From the NCBI GenBank assembly GCA_038527485.1, contig JBCBFT010000005.1, positions 46,654 through 110,653 on the forward strand: 64,000 nucleotides of DNA. Reading direction: 5' to 3'. This DNA comes from JALEFZ01 sp038527485. Lineage in GTDB: Bacteria; Bacteroidota; Bacteroidia; J057. The translations under genes were made by a program, and so were the position numbers. The notes under the pieces were generated by a model. It ran no database searches. It saw only the letters and a list, made by a program, of their open reading frames with translations, and was not told the DNA's origin. Shown one piece after another: positions 33,885-43,451 of this stretch; positions within the stretch are counted from its first letter, which is position 1; each line of letters begins with the position of its first letter.

Positions 33885-35325
33885 TATCATGGGATAGCAA
33901 ACGCATGAGCCAGGGCTTATTGTGTACAGGATTTATCTTTCTGATTTCATTCAAAATTTTTTGTTGCTTTTCAGGAGTCACTGTCAATATCCGTTTGTAG
34001 AGCCGAAACTGATTTTGGTAAGCAAGCTGAAATCGGGGATTGAGAAGCTTTCTACTTTTGGTGTACCGTAGATGACGCTCTGTTTGTTGTAGCCGCCACT
34101 CTGTATCCTCAGGATAAAGGCCGTGATGTGCTTGCAAACTCAGCCATCTTCCGTTGATCTCGAAGGACTCTACCTGAAACCGAGCCATCCCAAGTAGTTT
34201 GAGCACTTTGGTAAATTGACCTTGTTCTGTCAAAAGCATGGCTTTGCAGATGGTAAATGTTTCTTCTCTCAGCCCAAGGGGAAGTTGGTCTTTGAGTTGA
34301 ATCATGTACTTCTGCGCAAGTGTGTAGGCTTGGGTCCGGATACAAAAGATTACCAGATTGCGATAAGACGCAGGCGATAGTACTCCTTCGATTTGAAGGA
34401 TATTGTGCTCAATCGCCCAGATATATAAATCACGGACATTCATATAAAAATTATGGACTTCTCGCTTATTTAGTAATCGTTGAAACTGGTTGTAAAAGAT
34501 GCTAAACATCGTGTATAGATCTGAAGGGGCCCACATGGCTGTCGTGAGTTTGATTGATGCAAACAGAGCATGTAATTTTTCCAAGCTGATATTCTCAATC
34601 GTGTCATAGATTGTAAGGTAGGTACTAAGTTTGAAGGATATGTTACTTCTATCCTCTGGCATCATAATCTGAATGAGCGCACGAATTTTCTCTAATTGGG
34701 GTGTTTGCTCATGCGATTTTCTATTTGAACGGAGCCCTAAGTAGAGGGTTATAAGTTCTAGGAGGTTCGCTTCTAGATACAGATCGGATATAGAAGTAAT
34801 CTCTGATTGCCCCCAATCGGGCTGGGTATATTTAAGCCCTGGTATCAGCTTGGATTGATTCTTAAAAATGTACCATTGCTGTTCTACGGCCATCTCGTAG
34901 CGCCAGCGGGCGAGGTCTTGTGCTTGGACTTGTGTATCAAGTCGCTGGTGCATAGAAGGAATGCGTCGAAAATGACGTTGAAACTCCTCTTTAAGTCCCC
35001 GTCGACTGAATGCATCTAGGATAAACTTATGTCGTGTATGGGGGTCCTGCCTAAAGGATTGAATCGCCAAAAATTCGTGTAGCCAATGCCTTAGGTCACT
35101 CAATAACTTGCGCAATCTTGCATCGTCGTATGGCTTGTCAGGGTATAAATGATTCCAAACTTCCTGATCCGATGTAGGGGTATCCATTTCCTCTATCAAG
35201 ATAGTTGCCAATTTTTGGACAAAAAATTGACGGTCGTGCAGTTCTGCATTCAGCCACCTCATGAAATATTCTTGCTCCGACTTTGAAAGTGCTGCAAGAA
35301 TATATTTCACCTTCCGTTTTTTCAT
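33865..35325 (-). CDS. Large helical protein of unknown function
   Basis: A 486-aa soluble protein, predicted almost entirely alpha-helical and rich in Leu, Gln and Arg. It begins MKKRKVKYILAALSKSEQEY, where the S-x-x-E-x-x-x-F/Y motif resembles the start of Saprospiria-type helical-repeat proteins I cannot name. Repeated helix pairs through the middle (SISDLYLEANLLELITLYLG, VLSPASYRNLVIFC) suggest a TPR-like solenoid. No membrane segment, signal or catalytic motif is seen. It could be a scaffold or regulator. It is divergent from the oxoamine-synthase gene (191-bp gap). Confidence 0.6.
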   Translation of the reverse strand: MKKRKVKYILAALSKSEQEYFMRWLNAELHDRQFFVQKLATILIEEMDTPTSDQEVWNHLYPDKPYDDARLRKLLSDLRHWLHEFLAIQSFRQDPHTRHKFILDAFSRRGLKEEFQRHFRRIPSMHQRLDTQVQAQDLARWRYEMAVEQQWYIFKNQSKLIPGLKYTQPDWGQSEITSISDLYLEANLLELITLYLGLRSNRKSHEQTPQLEKIRALIQIMMPEDRSNISFKLSTYLTIYDTIENISLEKLHALFASIKLTTAMWAPSDLYTMFSIFYNQFQRLLNKREVHNFYMNVRDLYIWAIEHNILQIEGVLSPASYRNLVIFCIRTQAYTLAQKYMIQLKDQLPLGLREETFTICKAMLLTEQGQFTKVLKLLGMARFQVESFEINGRWLSLQAHHGLYPEDTEWRLQQTERHLRYTKSRKLLNPRFQLAYQNQFRLYKRILTVTPEKQQKILNEIRKINPVHNKPWLMRLLSHDIKTGSQ

Positions 35326-35516
35326 ATTAGAGAAATTTTCTCTGGTACAATTAGGCCATTATTCTATCTAAAACTGCTTTGTAGTGGTCTTGTTTGTCTT
35401 TTTAATACGAATAGAGCTTAATATGACTGGTACAAATGATGTTTTCTTCTCCTTTTGGCTAGTAAATGATATCCATAAGTTTGATTTATAAATTAAATAC
35501 CCAACTAGCAATCATC

Positions 35517-36782
35517 ATGTCAAAGACTAGAAATCAAGAAAATTTGGCAAGGGTACAGAAAACTGTGAGTCAGGCACTTGATGCAGGTGTTATTCACTTA
35601 GCAACTGAAGATAAGCACTTCAGTGGCAAGACGGTTAGACTAAAAGGACAGGATCTTCTTCATTTTGGATCTTGTAGCTACCTTGGTCTTGAGCAGCACC
35701 CCAGACTCAAAGAAGCCGCCATCGAAGCCACAAAAAACTTTGGAACACAGTTTTCTTCCTCACGCGCCTATGTTTCACTAGGACTGTACCAAGAACTCGA
35801 AGCGATGCTAGAGCATTCTTCGGGTCAACCCGCACTTGTGAGTGCCTCTACCACTTTGGGACATCTATCATTAGTCCCTCTGATTGTAGAAGAAGGAGAT
35901 GTCATCCTTCTAGATCATCAGGTACACGCAAGTGTACAAATGGCCACCCAACTCATGGCGAGCAAAGGTGTCCGTATTGAATACATCCGACACAACAGGA
36001 TGGATATCCTGGAGGAACGAATCCAGAAGCTATCGTCTAAACATCGCAAGATATGGTACATGGCAGATGGGATCTATTCTATGTATGGGGATATGACGCC
36101 CTACCAAGAGTTGAGCCGTCTCCTCGACGCTCATGCACAACTTCATTTATATGTAGATGACGCGCACGGATTGAGTTGGACAGGAGAGAAAGGAATGGGA
36201 ACGGCTGTCCCACATTTCAAAGGTCACGAACGCGTGTACATAGCAGGTTCTCTCTCCAAAAGTTTTGCCGCAGGCGGAGGCGTCCTCTTCTTCCCTGATC
36301 AAAAGTCCAAACAAAAAGTACGGATAGCAGGGGGGACCATGATTTTCTCTGGGCCTTTACAACCTCCTGTGATAGCCAGCTGTCTGGAATCTATCCGTTG
36401 GCATGCCGAGCCTGAGATTGCCGCTCTACAGCAACAACTCATGAATAAGATCCACGTAGCCAATCGGATCATCCGACAAAAGGGTTTTGATCAACCTCAA
36501 GAGACAAATACTCCTATTTTTTATCTCAAGATGGGAGAACCTACCCTCGCGATAGAGATGGTAAAGCGCCTGATGGACAGAGGAATTTATGTCAATACAG
36601 CTGTCTATCCGAGTGTCCCTTACAAGAAAGCTGGGCTAAGAATTACACTCAACAACAAACTTAGCCTCAAAGATATTGCCCTCTTGTTTGATACAATTGA
36701 AGAAGAATATTCCGTGGTTTCAGAGGTGAACCTTCAAGGAGATACACAAGTGAAACCTTTACGTCTAGTCGCCGCTTCGTAA
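35517..36782 (+). CDS. Alpha-oxoamine synthase family PLP enzyme
   Basis: A 421-aa protein from ATG 35517 (MSKTRNQEN). It is a fold-type I PLP enzyme of the alpha-oxoamine synthase family (BioF, KBL, serine palmitoyltransferase, HemA, CqsA), which condense an amino acid with an acyl-CoA or acyl-ACP. Visible residues: HFGSCSYLGLEQHPRL substrate loop, DHQVHAS (His stacking on PLP), ADGIYSMYGD, VDDAHGLSW (Asp and His around the ring, about residues 213-218), and GSLSKSFAAGGG with the PLP-binding Lys near residue 248. The sequence does not decide between sphingoid-base synthesis, common in Bacteroidota, and making a small ketone signal as CqsA/LqsA do. It ends at a strong terminator; a hybrid kinase follows. 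Confidence 0.8.
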   Translation: MSKTRNQENLARVQKTVSQALDAGVIHLATEDKHFSGKTVRLKGQDLLHFGSCSYLGLEQHPRLKEAAIEATKNFGTQFSSSRAYVSLGLYQELEAMLEHSSGQPALVSASTTLGHLSLVPLIVEEGDVILLDHQVHASVQMATQLMASKGVRIEYIRHNRMDILEERIQKLSSKHRKIWYMADGIYSMYGDMTPYQELSRLLDAHAQLHLYVDDAHGLSWTGEKGMGTAVPHFKGHERVYIAGSLSKSFAAGGGVLFFPDQKSKQKVRIAGGTMIFSGPLQPPVIASCLESIRWHAEPEIAALQQQLMNKIHVANRIIRQKGFDQPQETNTPIFYLKMGEPTLAIEMVKRLMDRGIYVNTAVYPSVPYKKAGLRITLNNKLSLKDIALLFDTIEEEYSVVSEVNLQGDTQVKPLRLVAAS

Positions 36783-36805
36783 AAACTTCACTTGTTTCCT
36801 TGTCC

Positions 36806-36836
36806 AAGAGCAGGTTAACCACCTGCTCTTTTTTTT
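36806..36836 (+). terminator. Rho-independent terminator
   Basis: A perfect 10-bp stem AAGAGCAGGT / ACCTGCTCTT with a 5-nt loop is followed by an unbroken T-run to 36836. It lies 24 nt after the oxoamine-synthase stop and is the best terminator in the window. It implies the downstream kinase gene has its own promoter. Confidence 0.9.
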
Positions 36837-37046
36837 GAAAAGCGATACAAAATCATTGGTTCAACTACCCCAAAATAAGCTGTGTATAGTATATCAACAC
36901 AGTAAGTAAATAATTGATCCTTAAAAATTTATGCTTAAGGGTTCTTGTCTTTATGGATATATATTCATCTAACGTTATACTAATACTATTATTGACTTAT
37001 TTATCAATATAAAATTTTACTTATTGGATACTAAATCCATTGGGGT

Positions 37047-39653
37047 ATGCAAATAATTACTCGTTTTTGGAAATGGGTCTCCACCTTGGGCTTGCAGTCC
37101 GATCTTACTCACAGCGAATCAAGGAGAGTACAAGTCTTGAATAGAATCGCATTTGTGGGTGGACTGGCCGTCAGTCCTCACATTTTCTCTTATCTTGATC
37201 ATGGTGCGCTGACAGCAGCCTGGATACAAGCGGTTACAGTTATTACCATTTTCAGTTCTCTATTTTGGAACCATAAGAGGCAATATCTACTTGCGCGATA
37301 TACGACCATCGCCGCCGCAATTGTCAATATCATGGTCATCTCGCATGTCATGGGATCTAAAACTGGGGAGCATCTGGGTTTCCTTACCACAGGGATGATT
37401 ACTTTTGTAGTCTTCGATAGTTTTGAACGACTCCATATTTTCTTCCTGACGAGTCTAACCGTTGCGTGTTTTATTATCTCAGATATAGGAATACTCCCCT
37501 TTGAGACCATAGATATAGCACCATCAGCCACTTATCAGGCCTATCTTCAAAACGTAGCCATTACCTACATTCTTTGTATCATCATCGCTTTTTACTTCCA
37601 AAATATCTCCAACCAGCAGCTGTTCGACGTCGTCACAAAAAATAAGCGTCAACTCGAAGCGATTTTCGAAAATGCTTATGACGCCATCTTTTTTGTAGAT
37701 GCAGAAACGCTAGGAATCATCGCTGCCAGTAAGCAAGCACACAACTGGTTCGAACCCCAACAAGTTGAGTTGTCTCAGCTTCCACTTCCCTTTATTTTTG
37801 GAGATCATACACAATCGCTAGAGCGCATCGCTCAGGGAGAACTGCTTCGGTGGGAGACGCAGACTGAGCTCAAACGAGCCAATGGTACTTCTTTTTGGGG
37901 GCAAATCGCTTGTTCTCGTGTGGAAGAACTACAGCAAAACTATATACTCGTCCGAATCGCAGACCTGACCAAGAGTAAAGAAGTAGAGCAGGAACTGATC
38001 CGTGCAAAGGAAAAAGCAGAAGAAGCTACCGCAGCCAAATCGCATTTCCTCTCTACCATGAGCCATGAGATTCGAACACCCATGAATGCTGTCATCGGTA
38101 TGACAGGTCTGATCTTAGAAACCTCCCTCTCCGATGAACAACGCGAGTATGTAGAAACCATTAAAATGAGTGGAGACAACCTACTCTCCATCATCAATGA
38201 CATCCTAGATTTCTCCAAGATTGAATCGGGTAAGATGGAATTGGAATCAAATGATTTCTTCCTACATGAGATATTTGAGGATACCTTAGATATTCTGGCA
38301 AATAAAGCCCTCAGGAGAGGATTGGAGTTGATGTACTATATTGAACCTGATGTTCCCCATCTCGTCTGTGCCGATCAGATCCGCCTTCAACAGATTTTAC
38401 TGAACCTAGGAACCAATGCCATCAAGTTCACAGAGAAAGGGGAGATCTTTTTTCAGGTGAAATCCTTGAAGCAAAATGAAAACCAGCATCAGATTCATGT
38501 TTCTGTTACTGATACAGGAATTGGGATACCTGAGAATAAACGCCACCGTCTTTTCCGATCTTTCTCTCAGATTGATGCTTCTACCACGCGAAAATATGGC
38601 GGGAGCGGACTAGGACTTGCCATCTGCAAAAGACTGGTAGAACTCATGGGAGGAGAGATATGGGTAGAAAGCGAAGTAGGGAAAGGATCCACTTTTCACT
38701 TTACGCTCAATGTCAAGGCAGGACAACATGAAAAGATCAAACATTCTTCCTATCATACGGCCTTGAGTGGAAAGCGTAAAGCACGCATTCTTGTGGTCGA
38801 TGACAATCTAACCAATCTCAAAATCCTCCAAAAGCAGATCTCACAACACGGGCCTGAAGTAGTCACGACAGATTCTCCATTCGACGCCTTAGCCCTTCAA
38901 GACGAGCAATCATTTGATCTGATCATCTTAGATATGCAAATGCCCAAAATGGACGGCCTTTCCTTAGCCAAAAATATACGGGGTCGATATCCTGATGAAA
39001 GAATACCCCTCATCTTGATGAGTTCCCATGCTGTTACTACTCATTCTCAAGAGGTGCTCAGTGTGTTTGATGTGGCAATGAATAAACCTGTTAAGCAGGA
39101 GATCTTGTTGAGGACACTTTCTGCCTATTTACATGACAGGAAGAAAACCGTGAAGGCGGCCTTTTCTCCCAAGTCTGCACAGGCCATCACCAACATGAAC
39201 AGTCTGGCACGCAAGGCAAAATCCTCCAAAGTCCCCAAGTTGCCTCCTCAATTGCCTCCATTAAAAATACTTCTCGCCGAAGACAACATCGTCAACCAAA
39301 AAGTAGCTACTCGTATGCTCAGCAAGTTGGGATTGACAGTCGACATCGCTCCCAATGGAGCGGAAGCCGTAAAGTCTGTAGAGCAGGTTCAATATGACCT
39401 TATATTTATGGATATACAGATGCCTGAGATGGACGGTATCACGGCAACCAAAGAGATCCGTAGAAGATCTCCTCATCCTGGACAGCGTCCGATCATCATT
39501 GCTATGACAGCCAACGCGATGGATAGTGATCGAGAAGCATGTCTGGCCGCTGGAATGGATGACTTCCTCGCCAAGCCTGTCAAGAAAGAGCTCATCGAAC
39601 ACAAAATCATCCACTGGTTTCAAGGACAAGGGAGCCGAAAAGCCTCAGGATAA
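37047..39653 (+). CDS. Six-TM hybrid sensor histidine kinase with two receiver domains
   Basis: An 868-aa hybrid kinase. The N-terminal sensor has six hydrophobic segments (about residues 32-50, 57-75, 83-102, 108-124, 130-150, 165-188). A PAS domain follows (about 200-310), then HisKA with the phospho-accepting His in MSHEIRTPMNAVIGM (near residue 339) and an HATPase domain (N box LNLGTNAIKFTEKG, G boxes DTGIGIP and GGSGLGLAI). Two receivers follow: ILVVDDN with phospho-Asp in LDMQMPKMDG (near 630), and ILLAEDN with FMDIQMPEMDG (near 788). No output domain, so signal likely passes to a separate regulator. The membrane-embedded sensor suits a small hydrophobic ligand. It lies 264 bp after the oxoamine synthase on the same strand. 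Confidence 0.88.
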   Translation: MQIITRFWKWVSTLGLQSDLTHSESRRVQVLNRIAFVGGLAVSPHIFSYLDHGALTAAWIQAVTVITIFSSLFWNHKRQYLLARYTTIAAAIVNIMVISHVMGSKTGEHLGFLTTGMITFVVFDSFERLHIFFLTSLTVACFIISDIGILPFETIDIAPSATYQAYLQNVAITYILCIIIAFYFQNISNQQLFDVVTKNKRQLEAIFENAYDAIFFVDAETLGIIAASKQAHNWFEPQQVELSQLPLPFIFGDHTQSLERIAQGELLRWETQTELKRANGTSFWGQIACSRVEELQQNYILVRIADLTKSKEVEQELIRAKEKAEEATAAKSHFLSTMSHEIRTPMNAVIGMTGLILETSLSDEQREYVETIKMSGDNLLSIINDILDFSKIESGKMELESNDFFLHEIFEDTLDILANKALRRGLELMYYIEPDVPHLVCADQIRLQQILLNLGTNAIKFTEKGEIFFQVKSLKQNENQHQIHVSVTDTGIGIPENKRHRLFRSFSQIDASTTRKYGGSGLGLAICKRLVELMGGEIWVESEVGKGSTFHFTLNVKAGQHEKIKHSSYHTALSGKRKARILVVDDNLTNLKILQKQISQHGPEVVTTDSPFDALALQDEQSFDLIILDMQMPKMDGLSLAKNIRGRYPDERIPLILMSSHAVTTHSQEVLSVFDVAMNKPVKQEILLRTLSAYLHDRKKTVKAAFSPKSAQAITNMNSLARKAKSSKVPKLPPQLPPLKILLAEDNIVNQKVATRMLSKLGLTVDIAPNGAEAVKSVEQVQYDLIFMDIQMPEMDGITATKEIRRRSPHPGQRPIIIAMTANAMDSDREACLAAGMDDFLAKPVKKELIEHKIIHWFQGQGSRKASG

Positions 39654-39701
39654 AGCGCAAACTTTTAGCAGGTTGGAAGTTCCCAATATGGTCTAAAGAG
39701 C

Positions 39702-39729
39702 ATGGCTTCCTCAATCATGAAGAAGCCAT
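39702..39729. terminator. Hairpin between convergent genes
   Basis: ATGGCTTC (39702-39709) pairs perfectly with GAAGCCAT (39722-39729) around a 12-nt loop, midway between the convergent kinase and purF stops. There is no T-run, so any termination here would be weak. Confidence 0.35.
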
Positions 39730-39757
39730 CCGCTCAGTCTCATATTTTGATGCTTTA

Positions 39758-41677
39758 TCAAGCCATGTTCACTTGATAAGCGCGTTCATTTTTCCCTTCA
39801 TAGAAATTCAGATAAGCCTGATTCACGATGCGGTTTCCTCCAGGCGTAGGATAATTTCCTGAGAAGTACCAATCTCCCAAATGCTCAGGGATTGCTTTGC
39901 GGAGGTTTGCTAATGGCTGATAAACAATTTCCAATTCACAGCCCAATCCTTCGGGACGGAGCATTTCAGTGATTTTTTCTGAAATCTCATCTTCTGTAAA
40001 AGGCGCATAAATTTCCTGCACGACATTGCGTTCATGCATCACCCCTTCGCCCTTCATCGCCATGATCTTCTGGTATACCCGGTCTATCACTGCGGCTTGG
40101 CCTCTATCCTTGAGCAACTCGATGGCTGCCTGGAAAGCCACCAACTTTTCGATCTGCGACATATCAATCCCATAGCAATCGGGATAGCGAATTTGAGGTG
40201 CAGAAGAAACAACCACAATCTTTTTGGGCTTCAACCTAGCGAGCATGTGCAAGATGCTCTTGCGTAGCGTCGTCCCACGAACGATCGAGTCGTCAATGGC
40301 TACAAGGTTGTCCACGCCTGGTTCGATGATGCCACGGGTGATGTCATAGACGTGCGAAACGAGGTCATCGCGTGAGTTGTCGTCTGCGATAAAGGTGCGC
40401 ATCTTGGCATCTTTGATGATGGCTTTTTCTGCGCGGGGACGACGATGAAGGACTTTCTCGATCTCATCATCACTGGCTTCTGCGGCAAATTCCTTCATCC
40501 ATGAGACTTTCTGCTTGTTTAAGTAAGTCTCCATCTCCTGTACCAAGCCAAAAAAGGCACTCTCAGCGGTATTGGGAATGAACCCAAAAACCGTACGATC
40601 TAGGTCGTGATCTACTGCGTCCAGCACTTTGGGGACGACATATTTTCCCAAAGCTTTACGCTCTTTGTAAATGTCCACATCACTGCCACGAGAGAAATAA
40701 ATTCGTTCGAAAGAGCAACTCAGTTTTTCTCTAGCTTCTGTGAAGGGCTTCACTTTTACACGCGCTTCGCGTGCCTTGACCGATACGATATGGCCTGGAT
40801 CCAATTCTTGGATCTGATAAGGATCTAGATTGAATATGGTACTGATGGTCGCACGCTCAGATGCTGCCACAAAAAATTCATCGTTATAGAAGTAGTAGCA
40901 TGGACGAATGCCATTGGGATCGCGCATAATAAATGCATCTCCATTCCCAATAATGCCTCCTACCACATATCCGCCATCCCATGCTTTTGCGGCGTTGCGC
41001 ATAATCTTGATCGGATTGAGTTCCTCTGAGATCAACTGTGTGATTTCCGCAGGAGAATATCCTTCTTTCTTGAACTTACCAGCCAAATGGTCATTAGAGA
41101 TGTCTAGAAAATGGCCTACACGTTCGAGTACAGTCTCTGTATCTGTCTGGAATCTAGGATGTTGTCCTAGCTCTACCAGTGTCTGGAATAAATAATCGAC
41201 ATTGGTCAGGTTGAAATTCCCTGCCAGGACGAGGCTGCGGTTGATGTACTCTTGATTGCGCATCACGGGATGGCAAGCATCGATTCCATAGCTCCCATGT
41301 GTCCCGTAGCGAAGGTGCCCTAGCATGACTTCCCCTGCGTAGGGAAAATGTTGCTTCAGGATTTCGGCTTCGTGATAGTTATGGGGGAAGTTTTGCTTGT
41401 GGAGTTCGAGGTCTTGGTCGACCGTTTTGAAGAGGTTGGTCCAGGGATTGGTCTGATTGTCGCGGATGCGGCGCATGTAGGGCCTACCCGGTTTGGTATT
41501 GAGCTTGACTACAGCTAAGCCTGCTCCATCCTGGCCTCGATTACGCTGTTTTTCCATGAGGAAGTACATTCGACGCAGACCCCAAAGTGCAGATCCATAC
41601 TTCTCCTGATAGTATTCTAAGGGTTTGAAGAGGCGGATCAAACCGATCCCACACTCATGCTTGATTTGTTCGCTCAC
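39758..41677 (-). CDS. purF: Amidophosphoribosyltransferase (long form)
   Basis: A 639-aa enzyme of the first committed step of purine synthesis: glutamine plus PRPP gives phosphoribosylamine. The N-terminal class II amidotransferase domain starts KHECGIGLIRL, where Cys9 is the expected nucleophile after removal of a short propeptide. RNRGQDGAG and HLRYGTHGSYG follow. The phosphoribosyltransferase domain has the PRPP loop VAIDDSIVRGTTLRKS (about residues 450-465). It is about 150 aa longer than classical PurF (about 480-510 aa), with insertions between the domains (around 365-430) and at the C-terminus. This long form is known in Bacteroidota, sometimes alongside a standard PurF. It may be a paralogue rather than the only copy. 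Confidence 0.82.
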   Translation of the reverse strand: MSEQIKHECGIGLIRLFKPLEYYQEKYGSALWGLRRMYFLMEKQRNRGQDGAGLAVVKLNTKPGRPYMRRIRDNQTNPWTNLFKTVDQDLELHKQNFPHNYHEAEILKQHFPYAGEVMLGHLRYGTHGSYGIDACHPVMRNQEYINRSLVLAGNFNLTNVDYLFQTLVELGQHPRFQTDTETVLERVGHFLDISNDHLAGKFKKEGYSPAEITQLISEELNPIKIMRNAAKAWDGGYVVGGIIGNGDAFIMRDPNGIRPCYYFYNDEFFVAASERATISTIFNLDPYQIQELDPGHIVSVKAREARVKVKPFTEAREKLSCSFERIYFSRGSDVDIYKERKALGKYVVPKVLDAVDHDLDRTVFGFIPNTAESAFFGLVQEMETYLNKQKVSWMKEFAAEASDDEIEKVLHRRPRAEKAIIKDAKMRTFIADDNSRDDLVSHVYDITRGIIEPGVDNLVAIDDSIVRGTTLRKSILHMLARLKPKKIVVVSSAPQIRYPDCYGIDMSQIEKLVAFQAAIELLKDRGQAAVIDRVYQKIMAMKGEGVMHERNVVQEIYAPFTEDEISEKITEMLRPEGLGCELEIVYQPLANLRKAIPEHLGDWYFSGNYPTPGGNRIVNQAYLNFYEGKNERAYQVNMA

Positions 41678-42226
41678 AGTAGTTTGCCTAAAGTGTCAAT
41701 TACAAAAATAACGATTATCCCAAACAAAGCATATATTTAGTTGAAAGACATATTTCAGCCCAGATAGACCGATTCATTTGTCTTACTTGACGCATCCTCA
41801 ACAACATCAAAGAATATTTTCCTGCAGATCAAGCATTTAGCTTTCAATAAGTTCTCTGCTTCTTTACTCCTCTTATCCTTTCACCTTCTCATACTTACAA
41901 TTTGTAATGGTCTCAGAATCCTTTGTGTATTTAGCTATGGATGAAAATCTAGCTACTACCCGTACGACCTACACTTCAAATGTAAAAAAACTCATATTAC
42001 AATTTAAGCAGATGTTCTCCACATATGTGCAGAAAACTATGATTTGCTGAGAAATTGATTAACTTGAACAATACCTAATAGGTTTTGCGTATACGGCGCA
42101 CCTAATCCCTAGGGTTCAAAAATAAGACCCTTAAAACGGGAAATGTCACCACCGAGACGATTGGTACATGATAATTTTTCGGTTTGTGGCTAATTTCTAT
42201 TCATGTTCATCAACCATTCGCCTGTA
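41678..42226. other. Intergenic region between divergent purF and hpt
   Basis: About 550 bp. It must hold promoters for both purine genes, but I see no clean TTG/TAnnTTTG pair. A 47-codon ORF (41907-42050, plus strand, starting MVSESFVYLAMDEN) is present and of doubtful reality. No purine-riboswitch-like structure is evident. Confidence 0.35.
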
Positions 42227-42772
42227 ATGGCAGAAGTCACTATCAAAGACAAAAAATTTGTCCCATTTCTTTCTGCAGAAGAAATACAGGTTCGCGTGCA
42301 ATCCCTTGCCGCAAAGATCAATCAGGACTACGCAGGAAAAAAACCGCTGATGATTGTCGTTCTCAATGGCGCCTTCATTTTTGCAGCGGATCTGATTCGG
42401 CACTTGGATATTCAGCCTGAAGTGCAGTTCATTCGTATCTCTACATATGGAGATGCTATGAGTAGTTCAGAGACGGCCCAGCTTATGTTGGGGTTGGAAG
42501 TAGATGTCGAAGGAAGAGAGGTGATTCTGGTCGAAGACATCATAGAGTCGGGATTTACGGCAGCTTATTTCATTGACCATGTCCTAGACCAAGAACCAGA
42601 TTCTATCAAAATCGCTACCCTTCTTTATAAATCCTCTCTATTCAAAGGTAAGTATGTACCCGATTACATAGGATTTGATATCCCTGAAGCCTTTGTCATT
42701 GGGTATGGATTGGATTATGCCCAGCGGGGGAGAGAGTTGCCTGGGATCTACCAGTTGGCGCCTGGGACTTGA
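42227..42772 (+). CDS. hpt: Hypoxanthine phosphoribosyltransferase
   Basis: A 181-aa purine salvage enzyme that makes IMP or GMP from hypoxanthine or guanine plus PRPP. The start at ATG 42227 (MAEVTIKDKKFVPFLSAEEI) matches the usual family N-terminus; an ATG eight codons upstream is possible. Motifs: VVLNGAFIFAADLIR (the L-x-G flexible-loop region), the PRPP loop VEDIIESGFTAAYF (usual form EDI-V-D-T-G; here Glu-Ser replaces Asp-Thr, a conservative change), and the C-terminal VPDYIGFDIPEAFVIGYGLDYA, very well conserved. It lies divergent from purF, so de novo and salvage steps neighbour each other. Confidence 0.88.
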   Translation: MAEVTIKDKKFVPFLSAEEIQVRVQSLAAKINQDYAGKKPLMIVVLNGAFIFAADLIRHLDIQPEVQFIRISTYGDAMSSSETAQLMLGLEVDVEGREVILVEDIIESGFTAAYFIDHVLDQEPDSIKIATLLYKSSLFKGKYVPDYIGFDIPEAFVIGYGLDYAQRGRELPGIYQLAPGT

Positions 42773-42790
42773 GCCGAACGATGACTAGTT

Positions 42791-43267
42791 TCAATCTACC
42801 AAAAATGAATGTCCTGTTTTCCAGTTGAGCAAGCGCTTCTCGACATCGGAGGTGATGGCTTGACGAACGGACTGTAGTAGTTCTAATTTAGAGGGGTTTT
42901 CTTCTGACAATGCACGATTTACCCATCCCTGGATATTGTGAAAAATAGAGGAATCGATTTTTAATTTTACGCCTGAGTTTTGATATAAGGTGACCAAATG
43001 AAACAAAGCATCAAGATCAGGCATTAAGATTTTCTCTGCTTGATCTTCCACCTCTCTCAAAATTCGTTCTACATCTGGGTCCTCAGGTGTTTGGAGTAGC
43101 ATCATCTGCTTCCGAATCAAGTCTTTGTAATTTCCTTCCAATCGACTCACTCCCTTTCCCAACTCATCTACTATCTTTTTCTTTGCGCGAAAATCTAATC
43201 CCCGCTGCACCAATGCTGTCGCAAAAACCGCTCCCACTCCCACAAACAAAAATTGAACGAATCCCAT
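42791..43267 (-). CDS. Hypothetical membrane-anchored helical protein
   Basis: About 158 aa when started at MGFVQFLFVGVG (43267); the frame runs further upstream but without coding character. One N-terminal membrane helix (about residues 2-20) is followed by a charged helical region (RAKKKIVDELGKGVSRLEGN onward) likely to form a coiled-coil in the cytoplasm. I do not recognise a family. It is convergent with hpt, the stops only 18 bp apart. Confidence 0.5.
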   Translation of the reverse strand: MGFVQFLFVGVGAVFATALVQRGLDFRAKKKIVDELGKGVSRLEGNYKDLIRKQMMLLQTPEDPDVERILREVEDQAEKILMPDLDALFHLVTLYQNSGVKLKIDSSIFHNIQGWVNRALSEENPSKLELLQSVRQAITSDVEKRLLNWKTGHSFLVD

Positions 43268-43373
43268 GCTATTGATCTTTATACTTAGGACGGATGAAGC
43301 ACCTTTAAATTTTACGTAGCAAATAAGGAAAGGATTATCTCTTAGGTAAGATGACACTCATCAGGGATTTGGA

Positions 43374-43407
43374 CAAAAAAAGGGATATGCATGAAACACA
43401 TCCCCTT
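43374..43407 (-). terminator. Terminator downstream of pheS
   Basis: On the minus strand AAGGGGATGTG pairs with CATATCCCTT (loop of about 8 nt) and is followed by a run of seven T. It begins 45 nt after the pheS stop codon. Confidence 0.6.
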
Positions 43408-43451
43408 GTATGATTTTTATGTAGGCGAACAACAGTAAGTGTCAGCTATCG

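Noticed and set aside
39758..41677. PurF seeming to lack its N-terminal catalytic Cys
   Set aside because: Cys9 in HECGIG is in the right motif; an N-terminal propeptide of this length is known in other PurF enzymes.
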